Shown here: one piece after another, positions 33,273 to 36,296 of the stretch
How the letters are laid out: each line of letters opens with the position of its first letter
Position numbering within the stretch: the first letter of the stretch is position 1
Source: Anaerolineae bacterium
Lineage (GTDB): Bacteria; Chloroflexota; Anaerolineae; Aggregatilineales; J027
Length of the DNA: 36,296 bases
Direction: 5' to 3'
Assembly (NCBI GenBank): GCA_019913005.1
Contig: JAIOHL010000149.1
Span: 1 to 36,296 of the forward strand
Position numbers and translations under genes: made by a program
Notes under the pieces: model-generated
Databases searched by the model: none
What the model was told of the DNA's origin: nothing
What the model saw: only the letters and a program-made list of their open reading frames with translations

Positions 33273-33402
33273 GTTGTTTTATCCTCTTTTTTCGTCTAGG
33301 GTCAAAGTCGCCTATAGAGTGGCAACCATCGCAACAACAGCCAGCCATCGTTTGGCTGCTACACATACAGTTACAGGGTTGACACATCTCGTAAGAACGC
33401 AT
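33259..33402 (-). CDS. Cysteine-rich leader ORF (candidate cysteine-sensing uORF)
   Basis: A 47-codon frame from ATG 33402 to TAA 33261-33259 begins MRSYEMCQPCNCMCSS and continues QTMAGCCCDGCHS. Eight cysteines fall in two clusters: residues 7, 10, 12, 14 and 22, 23, 24, 27. The tail is basic (RRKKRIK). AAAGGATAGGG lies 7 nt upstream as a ribosome site. The frame overlaps the sbp start by 14 nt in another phase. A hairpin CAGCCA/TGGCTG (33342-33358) lies between the two Cys clusters. Cys-codon-rich uORFs ahead of sulfur genes are known in mycobacteria, where they act in cysteine-responsive attenuation. By analogy, stalling on Cys codons would open sbp translation. A small metal-binding peptide is the alternative. 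I recognise no named family. Confidence 0.6.
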   Translation of the reverse strand: MRSYEMCQPCNCMCSSQTMAGCCCDGCHSIGDFDPRRKKRIKQHENP

Positions 33403-33448
33403 GAATCCCTATCCTTTCAAAAAGAGGTGACAAAACGAACCAGACAAC

Positions 33449-33479
33449 AAAAAAGCCGCCCCAGATTTGGGAACGGCTT
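33449..33479 (-). terminator. Intrinsic terminator upstream of the Cys-rich leader (possible attenuator)
   Basis: On the minus strand AAGCCG (33479-33474) plus CCC pair with GGG plus CGGCTT (33458-33453), followed by a run of six T. It ends 47 nt before the leader ATG. It is either the terminator of the upstream 179-codon gene or, if the promoter at 33522-33551 is used, a transcription attenuator inside the sulfate-operon leader. Confidence 0.75.
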
Positions 33480-33499
33480 GGTGATTTCCACTCTTGTGC

Positions 33500-33551
33500 T
33501 CTGCCAATTAAATCAAGGCAGATTTAGCCCTCCAACATCCGGGTACGTCAA
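33500..33551 (-). promoter_or_regulatory. Candidate promoter and leader hairpin of the sulfate operon
   Basis: On the minus strand TTGACG (33551-33546), 18 nt, then CTAAAT (33527-33522) is a possible promoter with a weak -10. The transcript would begin near a hairpin TCTGCC/GGCAGA (arms 33522-33517 and 33505-33500) and then meet the terminator. A palindrome TGTTGT-TAGG-ACAACA (33557-33572) lies just upstream of the -35 and could bind a regulator. No known sulfur riboswitch (SAM-I or others) is recognisable here. Confidence 0.35.
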
Positions 33552-33691
33552 CAAACTGTTGTTAGGACAACAACACATCGCGCAATCGGTGGAGAGAAGT
33601 AATGTTCGGCTCATGAAAATTAAGTTACCCTGCCTATGGAAAAAACACAAGAGTTGCTTTGGTGAAATTTGACAAGGGTAGGCAAATTAGT

Positions 33692-34231
33692 CTACGTTTG
33701 CAAATAACTCTCAAAACCCAGCTTTTTTAACTCTCTAAGCGACATTTCCTGCCTATCATGGCGTGAATAATAGATACAGACTGAATTTACAAAATCTCGG
33801 TTTTCGGTCATGTTATATAGATTGCCGCGCTGGTTTTCTTGAACACACAGCAGCGGGTCTACCTCAAATACATACCGTGTTCGATACAGAAAGCAAATTT
33901 GCTCGTCTGGGCTTATATTCCTTCCAAACATTTCGAGCTTGAAGGCAAAAATCCCGTCCTCTCTGGTCAGTTTGGTACTGAAATCAGGCAGATTACGTAT
34001 CTTTTCGCCTTTCTTATAGGGATGATATTCCGCGAGTTTGGTCACAGAAAATTCGGCTTGCGTATCGGTGAGAGGAGAAATCGTGAGCCTACCTTTTACT
34101 ACTGCATTGATGACTTGCCCTCCGCCATCCACCATTTCTAGCGAGCCATCTGTCTCGACTTTTATATGATGTAAATAATCGTACCAATGCGGATTTGCCA
34201 CGAGTACCGTTGGTAACTTCAGTAGTGTCAT
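33692..34231 (-). CDS. Hypothetical protein
   Basis: The protein has 179 residues and no family is recognised. It is soluble, without signal peptide or membrane helix. The first half is rich in beta-type alternation (GSLEMVDGGGQVINAVVKGR, then EFSVTKLAEYHPYKKG). The second half is mixed, with few Cys. A good ribosome site (GAGGAGACAGGAAGTT before ATG) and sensible codon use suggest a real gene. It sits alone in an AT-rich stretch (about 33600-34440) between the sulfate operon and the siroheme genes, so it may be a later insertion. The upstream gap 34232-34439 is AT-rich and holds a palindrome CGTAAC-TGCC-GTTACG (34363-34378) that could be its operator. Confidence 0.65.
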   Translation of the reverse strand: MTLLKLPTVLVANPHWYDYLHHIKVETDGSLEMVDGGGQVINAVVKGRLTISPLTDTQAEFSVTKLAEYHPYKKGEKIRNLPDFSTKLTREDGIFAFKLEMFGRNISPDEQICFLYRTRYVFEVDPLLCVQENQRGNLYNMTENRDFVNSVCIYYSRHDRQEMSLRELKKLGFESYLQT

Positions 34232-34362
34232 AACTTCCTGTCTCCTCTGTATATTTAATTATTTATCAAACAATTATACTATATGAATAACGACGCCTAC
34301 CACATTTCCCGCTTCCTAACGACCATCCACGCTACTCATAATATAATCCTCATCCATAAATC

Positions 34363-34378
34363 CGTAACTGCCGTTACG
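34363..34378. promoter_or_regulatory. Palindrome in AT-rich spacer, possible operator
   Basis: CGTAAC and GTTACG form a perfect 6-4-6 inverted repeat. It lies downstream of a leftward TATAAT-like element (34387-34392 region) and upstream of the 179-codon gene. The -35 is poor, so this is only a candidate site. Confidence 0.3.
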
Positions 34379-34439
34379 AATTCAAATTATACTTATATAA
34401 TCTACAGTAATAGACCGTATGTTCTGAAATAATCTGATG

Positions 34440-35222
34440 CTATTTTCCTCCCTCAAACCAATCTAATCCTACATGGCGCATCCGTGTTACCTCTCCCATC
34501 ACGGTAATCGCTGGGCTTGATAGACCCGCCTCTGTGACTCGACCCGCTATGGATTCCAACGTACCTTCCACCGTGCGCTGATTAGCTGTCGTGCCCCACT
34601 CGATACAAACCACAGGTGTGTCGGCGGAAATGCCCTGCTGTATCAATTCGCGGCAAATTGGGCCAAGCTGGTTGACCCCCATCATCAACACCAGCGTGCC
34701 CAAACGCACCGCAGCAGCAAGGGCGGGGTAATCAATGCTATTCCCTTCTTTGGTTGGGTCGTCATGTCCGGTAAAAACGGTAAAAGCGCTGGCGACATGC
34801 CGATGTGTGACCGGAATTCCGGCATAGGCGGGCACAGCAATCGCGCTGGATACCCCCGGCACAACCTCAAACGGGATATTAGCCGCATAACACGCCAAGC
34901 CTTCCTCCCCGCCGCGCCCAAACACAAATGGGTCGCCGCCCTTGAGCCGCACTACCCTACACCCCTTGCTGGCCCGATCAATCAAAATTTGATTAATCTC
35001 CGACTGGTCAATGCGATGCTTTTGCGGCAGCTTACCCGCGTAAATGAGTTCAGCGTCAGATCGGGTTTCCTTGAGTAATTCCATTGGGATCAGCCGATCA
35101 TAAACCACAACATCGGCTTGGCGAACTAGGCGCAGCCCTTTGACCGTAATCAAATCGGGGTCGCCGGGGCCAGCCCCCACCAAATAAACTTTCCCGACTG
35201 CTGCCGATGGTTGCTCACTCAT
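34440..35222 (-). CDS. cobA: Uroporphyrinogen-III C-methyltransferase (SUMT)
   Basis: The protein has 260 residues, the usual SUMT size. Hallmarks are VYLVGAGPGDPDLITVKGLR (12-31), VVYDRLI, VRLKGGDPFVFGRGGEE, VVPGVSSAIAVPAYAGIPVTHR and VVCIEWGTTANQRTVEGTL. It is the stand-alone methylase, not the CysG fusion. It makes precorrin-2 for siroheme (and possibly B12). It overlaps the CbiX-type chelatase gene by 8 nt, so the two act together. Being beside the sulfate operon suggests siroheme for sulfite reductase. Confidence 0.95.
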   Translation of the reverse strand: MSEQPSAAVGKVYLVGAGPGDPDLITVKGLRLVRQADVVVYDRLIPMELLKETRSDAELIYAGKLPQKHRIDQSEINQILIDRASKGCRVVRLKGGDPFVFGRGGEEGLACYAANIPFEVVPGVSSAIAVPAYAGIPVTHRHVASAFTVFTGHDDPTKEGNSIDYPALAAAVRLGTLVLMMGVNQLGPICRELIQQGISADTPVVCIEWGTTANQRTVEGTLESIAGRVTEAGLSSPAITVMGEVTRMRHVGLDWFEGGK

Positions 35223-36296
35223 TTTCTAACGCCTTTTCCAGTGTCTCCAATGCACGGCTCATCCAGAAATTGCAGGCTTCCCGACAAGGGATGGTGGTGT
35301 AGGTGGGGGCAGCATTATCGGCCCATAAAGGCTGACAAACACACCGACCACAAATGCGCGTGACCAAATCAGCTTGGGTCGCTGCATCTAAACGGGTCAA
35401 TTGGTGATAGTTTCCTGTCTGCCGTTCAAGTGTTGCCGCTAATGGAATGGCCTCAAAGTTGCCATTTTTATGATTAGCCCAATCCGCCAATACCCCCGGA
35501 TAAATGGTCTCGACAATGGCAGGTAAATTGGAAAAATGAGGCGGCTCAATTCGCCAGCCGCACGGTAAATCGCTTGAGGTCGCCAATGGCCGGAAGGGAT
35601 TTTCACGCACGACCCGGCGCAGGATCGGCAAATCGGGGATGAGTTGATAGGGGGTATCGCCCCAAACCTGTACCCCATCCAGTGTAATTTCTAACTCTCC
35701 CAATTTCGCCCGTTTTTCGTAGGCCACCCAATCCAAAAATGCGGCATGACCGACCTTTGGAAAGCCATCCCATGTCGAGCCGTCGGATGGGGGATAAAGG
35801 GCCATGCCCGATTCGCGTACTAACTCAAGGATGACCTCCCCCAACGATGCTTCTACCCCCACCGGACGGGTATAGTAGACCATTCGTCCCTTAATTTGTG
35901 CGGATGTTTGCCCCTCCGCCAAGCCCAATGCTGCTGGTACATCTATCGTGGTATGCGAACCAAGCGCTAGGAAAAACGGCACGGCGACCAAGATGGGAGC
36001 ATCTGTTAAGTTATAAATGTCGGCGATGGCGGGACTGTCATCCAAATAAACGGCCTGTACTTGGGCGACGATACCCCATTGGCTCACCTGCTCGGCTTGG
36101 GTTTCGGTGGCTTTGCGGCTTTCGGGATTACGACGGGTGCTATGCCCAATCACCGCCACCACGACCTGTTGCCCTGCCACACCCAACAATTGCAGTGCGC
36201 CCTCAATTCGCTGACGTACTACTTGGCTTAAATACGGGTGTTCACTCAGGGTGCGGGTATAGCGGATGGCCCGCTCTCCCCTCCCTATGTTTGGGG
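35215..36296 (-). CDS. CbiX/SirB-type chelatase with C-terminal DR2241-like Fe-S domain (5' end off window)
   Basis: The frame stays open to the right edge, so at least 360 codons are present and the start is missing; a TTG at 36189 would give 324 residues but is probably internal. Residues before it (RYTRTLSEHPYLSQVV, then RQRIEGAL) look like the end of a first CbiX domain and echo VYYTRPVGVEASLGEVI at the end of the next, implying two CbiX domains. The second begins VVVAVIGHSTRRNPES. The C-terminal part holds a Cys cluster (ICGRCVCQPLW and TIPCREACNFW) like the [4Fe-4S] domain of DR2241-type proteins. It likely inserts Fe2+ or Co2+ into sirohydrochlorin. It overlaps cobA by 8 nt. Confidence 0.85.
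   Translation of the reverse strand, partial: PNIGRGERAIRYTRTLSEHPYLSQVVRQRIEGALQLLGVAGQQVVVAVIGHSTRRNPESRKATETQAEQVSQWGIVAQVQAVYLDDSPAIADIYNLTDAPILVAVPFFLALGSHTTIDVPAALGLAEGQTSAQIKGRMVYYTRPVGVEASLGEVILELVRESGMALYPPSDGSTWDGFPKVGHAAFLDWVAYEKRAKLGELEITLDGVQVWGDTPYQLIPDLPILRRVVRENPFRPLATSSDLPCGWRIEPPHFSNLPAIVETIYPGVLADWANHKNGNFEAIPLAATLERQTGNYHQLTRLDAATQADLVTRICGRCVCQPLWADNAAPTYTTIPCREACNFWMSRALETLEKALENE
36276..36296. repeat. Inverted copy of the left-edge repeat core
   Basis: The last 21 bases are the exact reverse complement of positions 13-33. They lie inside the open frame of the CbiX-type gene. Either a dispersed palindromic repeat occurs within this gene or the extreme end of the sequence is an assembly join at a repeat. 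Confidence 0.75.

Noticed and set aside
33417-33491. GTG-started 24-codon frame running through the terminator with adjacent Cys codons (a possible second leader peptide)
   Set aside because: There is no Shine-Dalgarno sequence, and the Cys codons lie after the terminator U-tract, where stalling could not affect the hairpin.
33450-33540. tRNA-like D-arm wording (AATTGGCAGAGCA) on the minus strand upstream of sbp
   Set aside because: The acceptor and anticodon stems do not pair, and the T-arm is part of the terminator.
33403-33691. SAM or other known sulfur riboswitch upstream of the sulfate operon
   Set aside because: No conserved S-box or SAM-II/IV core could be found in the leader.
1-36296. 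CRISPR arrays, rRNA or intact tRNA genes
   Set aside because: No regularly spaced repeats and no rRNA or complete cloverleaf sequences were seen on either strand.

Overview
Organism. The gene content suggests a bacterium, most likely a Chloroflexota (Anaerolineae-like) lineage. This is inference, because the window holds no rRNA or other phylogenetic marker. The pointers are a SARP-type activator fused to a STAND NTPase and TPR-like tail, a Mbh-like group 4 [NiFe] hydrogenase, a CbiX/DR2241-type chelatase, and several short C/G-rich palindromic repeats outside genes. Coding density is high apart from a few decayed gaps. The right edge cuts through a gene. Layout, left to right. 1-441: a palindromic repeat and the tail of a decayed IS3-type transposase. 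442-5704: a leftward pair (SARP-STAND regulator, then a secreted subtilisin-like protease with a PDZ-like insert), divergent from a secreted protein carrying an EExxH variant of the zinc-protease HExxH motif. Three direct repeats at 11-bp spacing, the textbook SARP-box geometry, lie between them. 5705-6462: a decayed spacer with a livG 3' remnant and a 97-bp inverted-repeat element. 6463-12756: a leftward carbohydrate locus (two-domain ABC ATPase, permease, Tat-exported binding protein, terminator, NAD-dependent epimerase, LacI regulator), with an FAD-dependent alditol oxidase gene divergent from it at 13190. A tandem LacI-like operator covers the ABC promoter. 14691-23040: an eleven-gene, tightly packed rightward operon for a membrane-bound, proton-translocating group 4 [NiFe] hydrogenase. 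It has two antiporter-like subunits, MbhD/E-, MrpC/NuoK- and NuoA-like subunits, the NuoB/C/D/H/I-like core, and a HycI-type maturation protease. The large subunit keeps both CxxC nickel-ligand pairs, so it is a real hydrogenase and not complex I. A near-perfect Rex-type operator lies just after the promoter. 23289-27003: a MarR regulator with palindromic operators in its promoter, then a MacB/LolD-like ABC ATPase and an FtsX-type permease. 27063-36296: a leftward sulfate uptake and assimilation operon (sbp, cysT, cysW, cysA, cysH, cysC, sat), an orphan gene in an AT-rich island, then siroheme genes (SUMT and a CbiX-type chelatase that runs off the edge). How the genes work together. The right third forms one pathway: sulfate import, activation, reduction to sulfite, and supply of the siroheme needed by sulfite reductase, which is not in the window. 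The most notable finding is an unlisted 47-codon, cysteine-rich reading frame (8 Cys, including three in a row) directly upstream of sbp and overlapping its start. It is preceded by an intrinsic terminator and looks like a cysteine-sensing leader (attenuator) for the whole operon. The hydrogenase operon would couple ferredoxin oxidation to H2 evolution and ion pumping under redox control. The SARP/subtilase/secreted-protein trio looks like a self-contained regulated secretion module of unknown purpose.
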